The notes under the pieces are model-generated. The model worked only from the letters and a program-made list of their open reading frames with translations, was not told where the DNA came from and did no database searches. This document shows, one piece after another, positions 19,751 through 29,842 of a stretch of 64,000 bases of DNA. A program made the translations under genes and the position numbers. The DNA is from Hyphomicrobium sp. (GTDB lineage: Bacteria; Pseudomonadota; Alphaproteobacteria; Rhizobiales; Hyphomicrobiaceae). Where the stretch lies: contig JALHMJ010000005.1 in the NCBI GenBank assembly GCA_022844105.1, forward strand, positions 121,851 to 185,850. Reading direction: 5' to 3'. Each line of letters starts with the position of its first letter. Position 1 is the first letter of the stretch.

Positions 19751-21019
19751 ATGTCGACCAGTGTCATCGAGATCCTGAAAGGTCTTGTCACGCCCAGCCT
19801 GCTCAACTCCGTAGGCCCGGCAATCGGATTGTCGGGCGATATCGCAGGCCGCGGCCTCAACGACATGATCGGTCAATACCTCGGAGCGCTCGTCCATCAG
19901 ACCGGTGATCGCGATGCGATGTCGAACATCGCCGACATGGCCAATTCTGTCGCGCGCGACAGCTCGGGCCTCAACGATCTCAAGGGTCTGCTCGCCGGCG
20001 GCATTCCAAGCACGATGGCCGTCCTCGCTGGCAACCGCTTGATGGGTTCGCTATTCGGCGTGTGGCAAGCGTCAGTCGTCCACAAGGTTGCCGCTGCCGC
20101 TGGCATGAAGCCGGAAGCTTCCTCCTCGCTCTTCAATCTTGCCGCTCCGCTGGTCCTGTCCGCCATTGCCAAGCGTCTCGGCGGCGGTGCCCTCACCGGT
20201 GCGGCGCTGGCGGCCCTCCTCGGCCAGGAGAAGGGCGCGCTTTTGGGTGGTTTGGGGTCTGCAGCCGCTGCTGTCATGTCGCCGGTCAAAGCGGCAGCAA
20301 CCGCCGCAGCCGCACCAGCCGCCCGCGCAGCGGCCCCCGTAGTGGCTGCAGCCGCCGCTGCTCCCGTTGCCACTGCTTATGCCGGCCGCGACAATGGATT
20401 GTTCACGTCGTTCCTTTGGCTTCTGGTGCCGCTCGCGTTCATCGGCTGGCTAGCATGGCAGAAACTCCATGAACCGCCCGCTGAGCCACCTGCACCTGCG
20501 GCAGCGGCACAACCCGCACCGGCTGCCACCGCAGCTCCGCAAGCCGCGGCCGCCCCGGCTCCCACTTTGGCGCGCATTGCCCTCGCCGGTGGCCCTCAGA
20601 TCGAGGCCGCCTCCGATGGCGTCGAGACCAAGATCGTCAACTTCATCAACGACGCCAACGCGGCGATCGATAAACAAACGTGGTTCAATTTCGATCGGCT
20701 GACCTTCGAAACCGGCGCAACGAGCCTCACGTCAGAATCGAAGGCTCAAATCGACAACATGGTGGCGATCCTCAATGCCTATCCGGCCGTGAAGATCAAG
20801 ATTGGCGGCTACACCGACAATACCGGTGATGCGCAGGCCAACTTGGAATTGTCCGGCAAACGCGCGGTCAAGGTCATGGAAGCCATCGTCGCTGCCGGAA
20901 TTGCAGCCGATCGTGTCGAGGCCGAAGGCTACGGCGATCAGTTTCAGATCGCCGACAATACGACAGAGGAAGGCCGCGCCAAAAATCGCCGCACGGCCGT
21001 CAGCGTGCGCGCGAAATAG
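19751..21019 (+). CDS. DUF937-like / OmpA-domain fusion protein
   Basis: N-terminal SLLNSVGPAIGLSGDIAGRGLNDMIGQYLGAL..., Ala/Pro-rich linker with TM GLFTSFLWLLVPLAFIGWLAW, C-terminal OmpA domain FETGATSLTSESKAQIDNMVAILNAYPAVKIKIGGYTDNTG...AKNRRTAVSV. Confidence 0.85.
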   Translation: MSTSVIEILKGLVTPSLLNSVGPAIGLSGDIAGRGLNDMIGQYLGALVHQTGDRDAMSNIADMANSVARDSSGLNDLKGLLAGGIPSTMAVLAGNRLMGSLFGVWQASVVHKVAAAAGMKPEASSSLFNLAAPLVLSAIAKRLGGGALTGAALAALLGQEKGALLGGLGSAAAAVMSPVKAAATAAAAPAARAAAPVVAAAAAAPVATAYAGRDNGLFTSFLWLLVPLAFIGWLAWQKLHEPPAEPPAPAAAAQPAPAATAAPQAAAAPAPTLARIALAGGPQIEAASDGVETKIVNFINDANAAIDKQTWFNFDRLTFETGATSLTSESKAQIDNMVAILNAYPAVKIKIGGYTDNTGDAQANLELSGKRAVKVMEAIVAAGIAADRVEAEGYGDQFQIADNTTEEGRAKNRRTAVSVRAK

Positions 21020-21070
21020 TCGACGGCATTGCACTGGACTGCAACGAGCGGGACGCAAGTTCCGCTCTTT

Positions 21071-21898
21071 TCACATCTTCTGCACGAACCAGTCGACGGT
21101 TCTTTGCGGCGCCACGCGCTTCAGTATCGCGGTGATGTACGTCGGCGTGGTGACGTAATAGCGCATCTTGGGCCGCTGGCTCTCGACAGCGTGCACGAGC
21201 TTTTCCGCGACGGCTTCCGGCTCTAGCTTGAACGTATCGTTTCCACCCTGTTTCATGCGTTCCAGCCGGGCTTCGTACACAACCCGATGCGGTGAATTCG
21301 GGATGTCGACGGTATGGAGAAAATTCTCCAGTGCGTGCTCCACAAATCGCGTGCGGATCGGTCCCGGCTCGATGAGCGAAACGTGCACACCGCTGCCTGC
21401 CAGTTCCATGCGCATACTGTCGCTCAGAGCTTCCATGGCAAATTTGGTCGCGCAGTAGGCTCCCCGGAAGGGCGCGGCCACAAGACCCAGAACCGACGAA
21501 CATTGGACAATTCGCCCGTGCCCCTGCTCACGCATGACCGGGAGAACGCGCCGGGTCAGATCGTGCTGCGCAAAAAGATTGACCTCGAACTGCCGCCGCA
21601 GAACGTCGACGGTCAGGTCCTCGATCGCGCCGACTTGCCCATAAGCCGCGTTGTTGAAGAGCGCGTCGATGCGTCCACCCGACAGAGACATGGCGCGATC
21701 AAAGCAGGTTGCAATGGAGGCCGGATTTGCCAAATCAAGCTGCACCGCGTCGACGCCGATGTCCGCGCGCAGCGTCGCCAGATCCGCATCCTTGCGCGCC
21801 GTCGCGATCACCGACCAGCCACGCGCTTTCATCATGCGCGCCGAGGCGAGCCCGATGCCCGACGAGCAACCGGTGATCAAGATGGTGCGCGCGCTCAT
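21071..21898 (-). CDS. SDR family oxidoreductase
   Basis: TILITGCSSGIGLASA...NNAAYG...SSVLGLVAAPFRGAYCATKFAMEAL (TGxxxGxG, YxxxK). Confidence 0.9.
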   Translation of the reverse strand: MSARTILITGCSSGIGLASARMMKARGWSVIATARKDADLATLRADIGVDAVQLDLANPASIATCFDRAMSLSGGRIDALFNNAAYGQVGAIEDLTVDVLRRQFEVNLFAQHDLTRRVLPVMREQGHGRIVQCSSVLGLVAAPFRGAYCATKFAMEALSDSMRMELAGSGVHVSLIEPGPIRTRFVEHALENFLHTVDIPNSPHRVVYEARLERMKQGGNDTFKLEPEAVAEKLVHAVESQRPKMRYYVTTPTYITAILKRVAPQRTVDWFVQKM

Positions 21899-21927
21899 GC
21901 AGGTCTCCAGGATGAAATAGCAGAAGA

Positions 21928-22872
21928 TCAGGTCGGCCAGACCACATAGGCCTCGCCGAGATGGCCGTAGGTGCGCACGTCGGGGTGCAAAATCTCGGCA
22001 AGAATTTCGGCGCTCTCGACAAGGCGCGGCCCCGGCCGGTTGAAAAACGCATTGCCGTCGGCAACGCACACGCGGCCCTCCCGCACGGCCCGAAGCGACA
22101 TGAACAGCGGATTGTTACGCAAGGCCTCCATCTCCGGCAGCGACGTTGCAATGTCGTATCCGCACGGGGCAACCAGAAGGATGTCGGGATCGGCCGTCGC
22201 CATCTCGTCCCAAGTGATCCAGGGCGAATTGTGGCCAGATACGCCAAACGGACTGATGCCACCCGCGATCGTGATGAGTTCGGGCATCCAGTGTCCACCC
22301 GACATCGGCGGCTCGATCCATTCGACAAAGCCAAGTTTCGGTCGCTCGCGGCCTTCGACGTCTCGGGCGATATCCGCGATGCGGCTCTGCATCGTGGCAA
22401 CAAGGTCCTTGCCCGTATCCGGCCGGCCGATGGCAGCAGCGACGGCCTCAATGTCGGTGTAGACATCATCCATCGTATGCGGACGCAGCGAAACAATTCG
22501 CGCCCGGCTATCGGTCCAGTTGCACAACGCCTGCTCGACGTCGGCCAAGGAAACCGCGCAGACCTCGCATTGGTCCTGAGTGAGAATGATATCGGGTCTA
22601 AGGTCGCGCATCCGGTCGGCATCGACTTCATAGACGGCAAGGCCCTGTTCCAGCAGACCCTTCACCGACCGGTCGATCTCTGCGCTTGTTGCGCCGTGCA
22701 CCTTGAATTTAGCGCGCGTCAGCTGCGGCAATTCATGAACGGAGGCGGGATAATCACATTCGTGCGAACGGGCGACCTGCAGCGACCCGGCTCCTAGGCC
22801 GTGCAGAATTTCCGTTGCGCTAGCGATCAGCGAGATGACACGCGGCTGGGCGTCGGGATGTTGCTTGCTCAT
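21928..22872 (-). CDS. cobalamin-binding (BtuF-like) protein lacking obvious signal peptide
   Basis: RVISLIASATEILHGLGAGSLQVARSHECDYPASVHELPQLTRAKF...PDIILTQDQCEVCAVS. Confidence 0.82.
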   Translation of the reverse strand: MSKQHPDAQPRVISLIASATEILHGLGAGSLQVARSHECDYPASVHELPQLTRAKFKVHGATSAEIDRSVKGLLEQGLAVYEVDADRMRDLRPDIILTQDQCEVCAVSLADVEQALCNWTDSRARIVSLRPHTMDDVYTDIEAVAAAIGRPDTGKDLVATMQSRIADIARDVEGRERPKLGFVEWIEPPMSGGHWMPELITIAGGISPFGVSGHNSPWITWDEMATADPDILLVAPCGYDIATSLPEMEALRNNPLFMSLRAVREGRVCVADGNAFFNRPGPRLVESAEILAEILHPDVRTYGHLGEAYVVWPT

Positions 22873-22930
22873 GCCCGCGTCATGGCATCAGCCGACGTGA
22901 TTCACAAGGCCCGTGCCCCAGAACGGGGGG

Positions 22931-23737
22931 TTACTGCAGCTTGTCTGCCATGACTGCGATCGTCCGCGCATAAACGTCGGCCTTGTTCCAATCTTTGATG
23001 ACGCCGTAGTTCGCCGATCCGGGCTCCCACGAGCCGCCGGGCTGCCAGCCGTGACCCTTCATGAAACTGGCGGTTGACGCGAGGATGTCGGGCACGGAAT
23101 GAACCAGATCGCGCCGGCCGTCACCGTCGAAATCGACCGCATATTTGTCGTAGGAGCCAGGCAAGAACTGAACCTGCCCGATTTCTCCAGCCCACCCGCC
23201 GCGCATCTCGGCCGGGGTCATGTCACCTTTCTGCACGATGCGCAGCGCCGCCATCAGGTGGCCGGTGAAAAACTCGGAACGGCGGCAATCATAGGCCAGC
23301 GTCGCGATCGATTGGATGATCGAATACTTGCCGGCTCCGTCGCGGCCGAAATTGGTCTCAAGGCCCCAGATCGAGACCAGGATCTCCTTCGGGACACCAT
23401 AGCGCTTTTCGATCCGCGCCAGCACACCTGCGTGGGTTTTCATTTTTGAGCGCGCACTGGCAACAAGCCCCCCACCCACGCGCCGCGCGTAGAAGTCTTC
23501 GAAGCTGAGTTTGAATGATTTCTGTGAGCGATCGCGACGAATGACATTGCGATCATACGTGACGCCGGACAGCGCGCGATTGAGGGTCGCCTGTGAAATT
23601 CCCGCTGATTGGGCCTGCCCTTCAAAACTCGAAAGCCAGGCGGAAAAGCCGCTGCCGTCGTTGCCGCATGATTTGGCCCATGCCGGGGCGGCGCAGGTGA
23701 CTGCCAGTAGTGCGGCGATAGATGCGGCGGCGCGCAT
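22931..23737 (-). CDS. lytic murein transglycosylase (MltB family), no PG-binding domain
   Basis: GVPKEILVSIWGLETNFGRDGAGKYSIIQSIATLAYDCRRSEFF...GEIGQVQFLPGSYDKYAVDFDGDG; paralogous to 14284-15705. Confidence 0.92.
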   Translation of the reverse strand: MRAAASIAALLAVTCAAPAWAKSCGNDGSGFSAWLSSFEGQAQSAGISQATLNRALSGVTYDRNVIRRDRSQKSFKLSFEDFYARRVGGGLVASARSKMKTHAGVLARIEKRYGVPKEILVSIWGLETNFGRDGAGKYSIIQSIATLAYDCRRSEFFTGHLMAALRIVQKGDMTPAEMRGGWAGEIGQVQFLPGSYDKYAVDFDGDGRRDLVHSVPDILASTASFMKGHGWQPGGSWEPGSANYGVIKDWNKADVYARTIAVMADKLQ

Positions 23738-23823
23738 GAGATACTCCCGAAATTGAGCCTCGAGCGTCTTGCGACCAGACTGTGGCAATATATCGGGACC
23801 AGCGCGATGCGTCGCAGTTACGA

Positions 23824-23852
23824 AAAGGCGGCAGTCTTTCGACTACCGCCTT
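23824..23852 (-). terminator. terminator of the following minus-strand gene
   Basis: AAGGCGGtAGTC-gaaa-GACTgCCGCCTTTT on minus strand. Confidence 0.65.
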
Positions 23853-23875
23853 CATAAATCACGGAACGACCCGTG

Positions 23876-24196
23876 TTAACGGCACAACCAGATTCCACCA
23901 AGGGAGACGCATCCACGCGAACGATAATTATAAGGCCGCGAGTTGTAGCGATTCCACGAACGATAGCGGTAATAGCGCCGATCCCGGCGCCAGTCATTGC
24001 GACGCAATTCGCGGCGATCGTTGACGCCGTCGCGGTCACGATCGCGATATTGCACGTCGACGACCTGATTAACCGGCTGTGTCGCAGCGGCTGCACCCGA
24101 GAGCGGAGCGGCTGATGCCTGCGTGCTCATGATGCTCGCGAAGGCCAGAACGGCCATCGTCAATACGGTCTTTCTCACGAAAATCTCCTTGCTCAT
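23876..24196 (-). CDS. small secreted Arg/Tyr-rich protein
   Basis: Signal peptide then VDVQYRDRDRDGVNDRRELRRNDWRRDRRYYRYRSWNRYNSRPYNYRSRGCVSLGGIWLCR. Confidence 0.6.
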   Translation of the reverse strand: MSKEIFVRKTVLTMAVLAFASIMSTQASAAPLSGAAAATQPVNQVVDVQYRDRDRDGVNDRRELRRNDWRRDRRYYRYRSWNRYNSRPYNYRSRGCVSLGGIWLCR

Positions 24197-24375
24197 GTTC
24201 TCGTTGCTCTCGAAAGCTTTTCCCCGGCGTGACCCTGGGCGTGCGGCTCTCGTTTGAACCAGACACATGAAAAACAACGATCGGAAGTCCAAGTTCCGTC
24301 GCCCAAATCGCAATAAAAATTTGATTGTGCAGGAACTTTCAGCCCCGAGCCGTTCAGCAGGCGTCACATCAGGGT

Positions 24376-24780
24376 TCAGTGAGAAATAAGCTTGAGTTCA
24401 ATGAAGACATCGCCATCGGGCATCTTCATTTTCAGCACGTCGCTCTCGCGCGTGTAGCTCTCGACGGTTTCAAGCGATGCCAAGTAAGCGCGCTCGATAC
24501 TCATCGCACCGAGGCAGTAAAGTCGTTTGCTCTGCGGTGCGCCAATATCGATCGCCACTGCGTCGCGATACTCAACTGGCGCCCAGAACTGATTGCAGCC
24601 CGTGCTGCCAACGACGCGATCGGCAGCGAATGTCAATGTCAGCCCCGGCGGAACATCGACGCCTTGCACCTTTACGACCGTCCAGCTTGTGCCTGCGAGC
24701 GACGACTGTGCGCAAGCGGCGTCATGGAAAAACAACGGCGCCGCAGCTGCACAGATCAAGACACCCAGCCGCACGCGCAC
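24376..24780 (-). CDS. META domain-containing secreted protein
   Basis: SSLAGTSWTVVKVQGVDVPPGLTLTFAADRVVGSTGCNQFWAPVE. Confidence 0.75.
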   Translation of the reverse strand: MRVRLGVLICAAAAPLFFHDAACAQSSLAGTSWTVVKVQGVDVPPGLTLTFAADRVVGSTGCNQFWAPVEYRDAVAIDIGAPQSKRLYCLGAMSIERAYLASLETVESYTRESDVLKMKMPDGDVFIELKLISH

Positions 24781-24782
24781 TC

Positions 24783-26462
24783 TTAGTTTGCGCCTTCAAG
24801 GAGCCGGCGGGCAATAACTTGCGCCTGGATCTCCGCGGCGCCCTCAAAGATGTTGAGAATGCGCGCATCGCACAAGACCCGCGACACCGGATATTCGAGT
24901 GCGAAGCCGTTCCCGCCGTGAATCTGCAAAGCATTGTCTGCGTTCGCCCAGGCAACACGTGCGCCGAGCAGTTTGGCCATCCCGGCTTCGAGGTCGCAGC
25001 GGCGGCCTTGATCCTTCTCCCGCGCAGCGAAGTACGTCAGCTGGCGCGCGACCATGGTCTCGACCGCCATCATCACGACCTTGTTGGCAACGCGCGGAAA
25101 TTTGTAGATCGGGCTGCCGAATTGCACACGATCGAGCGCATACTTCAGCGCCAGGTCCATCGCGCACTGTGCCACGCCGACGGCGCGTGCCGCGGTCTGG
25201 ATACGCGCGCCCTCGAACGTTGCCATCAGCTGCTTGAAGCCCTGACCTTCGACCCCGCCAAGAAGGCTTTCCGCCGGCACTTCGAACGCGTCGAAGGAAA
25301 TGTCGTATTCTTTCATGCCGCGATAGCCGAGCACTTCGATCTCGCCACCCGACATACCCTTTGCCGGGAACGGGATCTCATCCGAGCCACGCGGCTTCTC
25401 GGCAAGGAACATCGACAGACCCTTGTAGCCCTTCTCGTTCGGATTGGTGCGCGCCAGCACGGTCATGACATCGGCGCGGACAGGGTGCGTGATCCAGGTC
25501 TTCTGGCCGGTTATCTTCCAGACTTCGCCTTCTTTCACAGCGCGCGTCTTAAGCGAAGCGAGATCCGAGCCGGTGTTGGGTTCGGTGAAGACCGCCGTCG
25601 GCAGCACGTCACCGGCAGCAATGGCCGGCAGGTACTTTTGTTTCTGTTCCGGCGTTCCGTTGTGCAGGATGAGTTCACCAGCGATTTCTGCGCGCGTCCC
25701 AAGCGAACCGACGCCGATATAGCCGCGCGACAGTTCTTCCGAGACGACGCACATCGCCAGCTTGCCAAGGCCCATGCCGCCGTATTCTTCCGGCAGCGAG
25801 ATCGCAAACACACCGAGTTCTGCCAAACTGCGGTAGGTTTCGAGCGGAATGTATTCGTTTTTCAAATGCCACTCGTGCGCATAGGGCACGACTTCCGCAT
25901 CTGAGAATGTCTTCATCTGCTCGGCAATTTCGGCGTGCGTTTCATCGAGACCGCTCGCACCATAGGTCGTTGCGCCCTGCATGGCTTCGATCAATTCGGC
26001 AAGGCGATGCTTGACCGGCTCCGAGCCGCCTTCGGCGATGAGATCGGCGACCGCATCTTCAAACTTGCGGACATCGGCGCGTAGGATACCCAGAGCATCC
26101 GGTCGAATGATTTCGACCTGGCTCATCGGGATGCCGCCGGCAATTTGAGCGCAATATTCGGCGAACGATGCAGCCAGAAGAAGCTGTTCGAATTCACCGA
26201 ATTTTGCCTCGGTCTGCAGGTTCGCCGCCCAGACGTTCATCTGCCGGAGCGCTTCGACCGTGGTGGCGAGCCAGGCGAGACCATGCGCGGCGTGCTGCGC
26301 GGCATCGATACCACCTGCGTCCTGGATGCGTTGCCGCACACCAGTCTTGGCAAGAGCCAGCATCCGATCAGCTGCGCCCACTGCCTCGGCCGTCCGCTCG
26401 ATAAGATTCTGGGGATCAGATGCGACTCCGCCGGACTTGGGCTTCAACTGAGCGATGGTCAT
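24783..26462 (-). CDS. mcd: (2S)-methylsuccinyl-CoA dehydrogenase (acyl-CoA dehydrogenase with long N-terminal extension)
   Basis: 559 aa, ACAD core (TAVFTEPNTGSDLASLKTRAV...IHGGNGFALEYPVSRVLCDARILNIFEGAAEIQ), ~160-aa N-terminal extension and neighbourhood of ccr/ecm. Confidence 0.87.
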   Translation of the reverse strand: MTIAQLKPKSGGVASDPQNLIERTAEAVGAADRMLALAKTGVRQRIQDAGGIDAAQHAAHGLAWLATTVEALRQMNVWAANLQTEAKFGEFEQLLLAASFAEYCAQIAGGIPMSQVEIIRPDALGILRADVRKFEDAVADLIAEGGSEPVKHRLAELIEAMQGATTYGASGLDETHAEIAEQMKTFSDAEVVPYAHEWHLKNEYIPLETYRSLAELGVFAISLPEEYGGMGLGKLAMCVVSEELSRGYIGVGSLGTRAEIAGELILHNGTPEQKQKYLPAIAAGDVLPTAVFTEPNTGSDLASLKTRAVKEGEVWKITGQKTWITHPVRADVMTVLARTNPNEKGYKGLSMFLAEKPRGSDEIPFPAKGMSGGEIEVLGYRGMKEYDISFDAFEVPAESLLGGVEGQGFKQLMATFEGARIQTAARAVGVAQCAMDLALKYALDRVQFGSPIYKFPRVANKVVMMAVETMVARQLTYFAAREKDQGRRCDLEAGMAKLLGARVAWANADNALQIHGGNGFALEYPVSRVLCDARILNIFEGAAEIQAQVIARRLLEGAN

Positions 26463-26643
26463 GGGTCGTTGTCCTCCAAAATGTCGTTCAGGTTAAAGCC
26501 CGGTCGAAAGGCTACCCGGGTTAACCACCGGCGTGGTCGCCCTGGATGGTCACAATTAGCCGTCCTGTGGGGGCTGGCAATCGCAACCTTGCGCGACACG
26601 CGAGCGCGGCCATGTGATGCGTCTCACAAGCGAGGAGTGAAAC

Positions 26644-26663
26644 AACTTCAACTGCTTGAAGTT
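26644..26663. promoter_or_regulatory. 20-bp perfect palindrome upstream of mcd, candidate operator
   Basis: AACTTCAA-ctgc-TTGAAGTT. Confidence 0.35.
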
Positions 26664-26948
26664 TCATCGGCTCCCAGGACCAACCCCCGTAACGCAATAA
26701 GCCGCTAACGCTTTCCCTCCGCATAACGGGACGATTACGGTTCGAAATCGCCTCCGGATCGTTGCTGCCAGTGGTTCCCTACAGGTTCTTGCCGCGTCAC
26801 CACGCCGGCGGGCGGTTCGACGCATCCGCACGGGGCTACTTCCATGCAACATGCCGCGCATTAAGGATAGCCGAAGGCTTGGAGATCTCGACCTCCCTCG
26901 TTGGGGGGGCTAGTTTTCTGTGTCCGGCTTAAATAGATCGTCCGCAGC

Positions 26949-27821
26949 ATGAACCGTTATCGCACCTTCCTCGGCGCCCTATACAGGCTTTACGAGCATT
27001 CCGGCTTCTCCCTTGCGGGAGCTGTGGCCTTTTCGTTTGTGGTGTCGCTTTTCCCATTCTGCATCTTTGTCGGCGCCCTGTCGGGCATCTTCGGCGGACG
27101 TGAATTGGCCGTGCGCGCCGTGGCCCAGTTGTTCGACATCTTGCCCGAGGCCGTCGCATCGGCTCTGGCTCCGCAGGTGGAATCGATCATGGGTTCGAGC
27201 CGCATCGATTTGTTGACGGTGTCGGGATTTCTCGCCCTGTTCTTTGCCACCAGTGCCATCGAGACCATGCGGGCCGCCCTTAACGGCGCCTACCGAGTGC
27301 GCGAAACCCGTCCCTACCCGCTCTGCCTGGCCATCAGCATGTGCTTCGTGTTCGTCAGCGCCGTGTCGATGCTCGTGCTGACCTGGGCCGTGGTTTTTGG
27401 ACCCGCAATTGCCGCCAAGCTGGCCGAATTCGAGCCGGCCTGGGCCAAGAAAATCCTGGAATCGAATTGGGTCGACACGTTCCAGCGCTATGCCCTTGCC
27501 ATCGCCGTGATCACCTCTCTGCTGCTCGCCTTCCATCTTTGGCTGGCCGCAGGCCGGCGCCGCCTCACTGATGTCTTGCCGGGCGTCCTGGTGTCCGTGT
27601 CTCTGTGGATCGTCGTCGCAGCGCTTTACTCCTACTACCTCGATCTCAGCGACTACACGCGCTTTTATGCCGGCCTCTCTCAGCTCATGATTGCGCTTAT
27701 TTTCTTTCAGTTCACGGCGATGATCATCATCCTCGGCGCCGAGATTAATCGCGGCATCATGGAACTGAAGAAGCTCGGCAACGGCGTGCATCTGGATGAA
27801 GGCGAACCGGAAGGCGCGTGA
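26949..27821 (+). CDS. YihY/BrkB family inner-membrane protein
   Basis: FSLAGAVAFSFVVSLFPFCIFVGALSG...YSYYLDLSDYTRFYAGLSQLMIALIFFQFTAMIIILGAEINR. Confidence 0.9.
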   Translation: MNRYRTFLGALYRLYEHSGFSLAGAVAFSFVVSLFPFCIFVGALSGIFGGRELAVRAVAQLFDILPEAVASALAPQVESIMGSSRIDLLTVSGFLALFFATSAIETMRAALNGAYRVRETRPYPLCLAISMCFVFVSAVSMLVLTWAVVFGPAIAAKLAEFEPAWAKKILESNWVDTFQRYALAIAVITSLLLAFHLWLAAGRRRLTDVLPGVLVSVSLWIVVAALYSYYLDLSDYTRFYAGLSQLMIALIFFQFTAMIIILGAEINRGIMELKKLGNGVHLDEGEPEGA

Positions 27822-27854
27822 GGCGATCGGATTTCCACAATGCCGGCATAAAAA

Positions 27855-27882
27855 AAGGAGCGGTCAATTCACCGCTCCTTTC
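27855..27882. terminator. bidirectional terminator between convergent brkB-like gene and ccr
   Basis: AAAGGAGCGGT-caattc-ACCGCTCCTTT. Confidence 0.85.
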
Positions 27883-27911
27883 CACGTCTCAAGGCTTCGT
27901 CTGGTCGCTCA

Positions 27912-29240
27912 TTAAACGAGCCGTTGCTGGCTGGCTTCAATGGTGTCTTCCAGCGTTTTCAAACCTGTTGTCGGCGCCGACACGAGAACGGCCATGTTGC
28001 CCGGCTTATGTTCGTTGCGCATCATGACCATGTGCGCCTTCGGGATGTGCTCCCACGAAAAGACCTCCGACATGCACGGGTCGATGCGTCGTTCGACAAC
28101 GAGTTTGTTGGCCTGCGAAGCCTGTTGGAGGTTGGCGAAGTGCGAGCCCTGCACGCGCTTCTGGTGCATCCAGAGATAGCGCGCATCCATCGTCAGATTG
28201 TAGCCCGTCGTGCCGGCACAGATAACGACCATGCCGCCGCGCTTGACGATCTGCACCGAGACCGGGATTGTCGTTTCGCCGGGATGCTCGAACACGCAGT
28301 CGACGTTGACGCCCTTGCCGGTAATGTCCCAGATCGCCTTACCGAATCCACGCATTTCCTTCAGCCAGGTGTTGTATTCCGGTGAGCCGACCTTCGGCAG
28401 TTGCCCCCAGCACTTGAAGTTTTTGCGGTTGATGACGCCCTTGGCGCCGAGCTGCATGACAAAGTCGCGCTTGTCGTCGTCGGAGATGACGCCAATGGCG
28501 TTGGCGCCTGACGTGGCGCATAGCTGCACCGCAAATGCGCCCAGACCGCCAGCCGCTCCCCAAACCAGCACGTTATGACCCGGCCGAAGCACATGCGGAC
28601 GGTGGCCGAACAACATGCGATAGGCGGTGGCGAGGGTGAGCGTGTAGCAGGCGCTCTCTTCCCAGGAGAGATGTTTTGGCCGCTCCAGCAATTGGCGATC
28701 CTGCACGCGACAGAACTGCGCGAACGACCCGTCCGGCGTCTCATAACCCCAGATGCGCTGCGACGGAGAGAACATCGGGTCGCCGCCGTTGCACTCCTCG
28801 TCGTCGCCGTCATCCTGATTGCAGTGGACGACGACTTCATCTCCGACCTTCCAACGTTTCACCTTGGACCCGACGGCCCAAACGATGCCCGAGGCGTCCG
28901 ATCCGCAAATGTGGTAGGGAAATTTGTGCACGTCGTTAATCGGCGAGATCGGCACGCCCAGCGAAGCCCACACGCCGTTGTAATTGACGCCGGCCGCCAT
29001 CACGAGAACGAGTACGTCGTGGCTGTCGAGTTCCCAGGTCGGCAAGACCTCCACCTGCATGGCCTTGTCCGGTTCGCCATGCCGGTCGGCGCGAATTGCC
29101 CAAGCGTACATGTTTTTCGGCACATGGCCGAGCGGCGGGATCTCGCCAATTTCATAAAGATCCTTTTTGACCGCCACGTCGGCCGGCGCGCCAACCGCTG
29201 CACCTGCTTGATTATCTTTGGCGGTTTTCTGGCTCGACAT
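27912..29240 (-). CDS. ccr: crotonyl-CoA carboxylase/reductase
   Basis: 442 aa; KDLYEIGEIPPLGHVPKNMYAWAIRADRHGEP...FPYHICGSDASGIVWAVGSKVKRWKVGDEVVVHCNQDDGDDEECNGGDPMFSPSQRIWGYETPDGSFAQF. Confidence 0.95.
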   Translation of the reverse strand: MSSQKTAKDNQAGAAVGAPADVAVKKDLYEIGEIPPLGHVPKNMYAWAIRADRHGEPDKAMQVEVLPTWELDSHDVLVLVMAAGVNYNGVWASLGVPISPINDVHKFPYHICGSDASGIVWAVGSKVKRWKVGDEVVVHCNQDDGDDEECNGGDPMFSPSQRIWGYETPDGSFAQFCRVQDRQLLERPKHLSWEESACYTLTLATAYRMLFGHRPHVLRPGHNVLVWGAAGGLGAFAVQLCATSGANAIGVISDDDKRDFVMQLGAKGVINRKNFKCWGQLPKVGSPEYNTWLKEMRGFGKAIWDITGKGVNVDCVFEHPGETTIPVSVQIVKRGGMVVICAGTTGYNLTMDARYLWMHQKRVQGSHFANLQQASQANKLVVERRIDPCMSEVFSWEHIPKAHMVMMRNEHKPGNMAVLVSAPTTGLKTLEDTIEASQQRLV

Positions 29241-29494
29241 GTTGTCGTCTCTCCTTAACCGACGTCGGATCCCCTAAGACCGGGCGCCCCACGCAAACGG
29301 CCCTGCCTCTTTTTGTGACGGCTGTGTTTCAAGCACTTTTTCGCGCCGCAATAAAGGGCTTGTTTCGCGGCTTCGGCCGCCTGTCAACGCGACGTTAACG
29401 GCATGGTGGTACCCTGACCCGACGTACTGACCCAGACACCTGCGACGACTTATCCGGTGCGGTGGGAGGATCGGGTCGAATTAAGGCCAGAGCC

Positions 29495-29842
29495 ATGCCT
29501 GAAATGATCACGGCCTTTCTCCGGGACTTTGCCCAGATCGATAGCCAGTCGATGACCATTCTGTTGGTCATGGTCGGCTGGTCGGCGCTGGTCATTCATC
29601 TCGCGGTCGATAGCAAAACCTTCACCGCTGTGTTCATCCCCGGCATGCTGCTTGGCGGCATGACCACGTTCTATCTGGCGCGCATAGTCCCGTTTTTCAT
29701 TGTCAGCGCCAAAGACATCAATGCGATTATTCTGAGCGTCCTTGGCATCGTTGTCGGGTTTCTGGCGACCGTTCTCCTCATTAGCCTTCTCCACTGGATC
29801 AGAGAACTCCGCCGGCCCTTGACGGTCGATAGCCGCGGCTGA
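29495..29842 (+). CDS. hypothetical three-TM membrane protein
   Basis: MPEMITAFLRDFAQIDSQSMTILLVMVGWSALVIHLAV...; 115 aa. Confidence 0.6.
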   Translation: MPEMITAFLRDFAQIDSQSMTILLVMVGWSALVIHLAVDSKTFTAVFIPGMLLGGMTTFYLARIVPFFIVSAKDINAIILSVLGIVVGFLATVLLISLLHWIRELRRPLTVDSRG

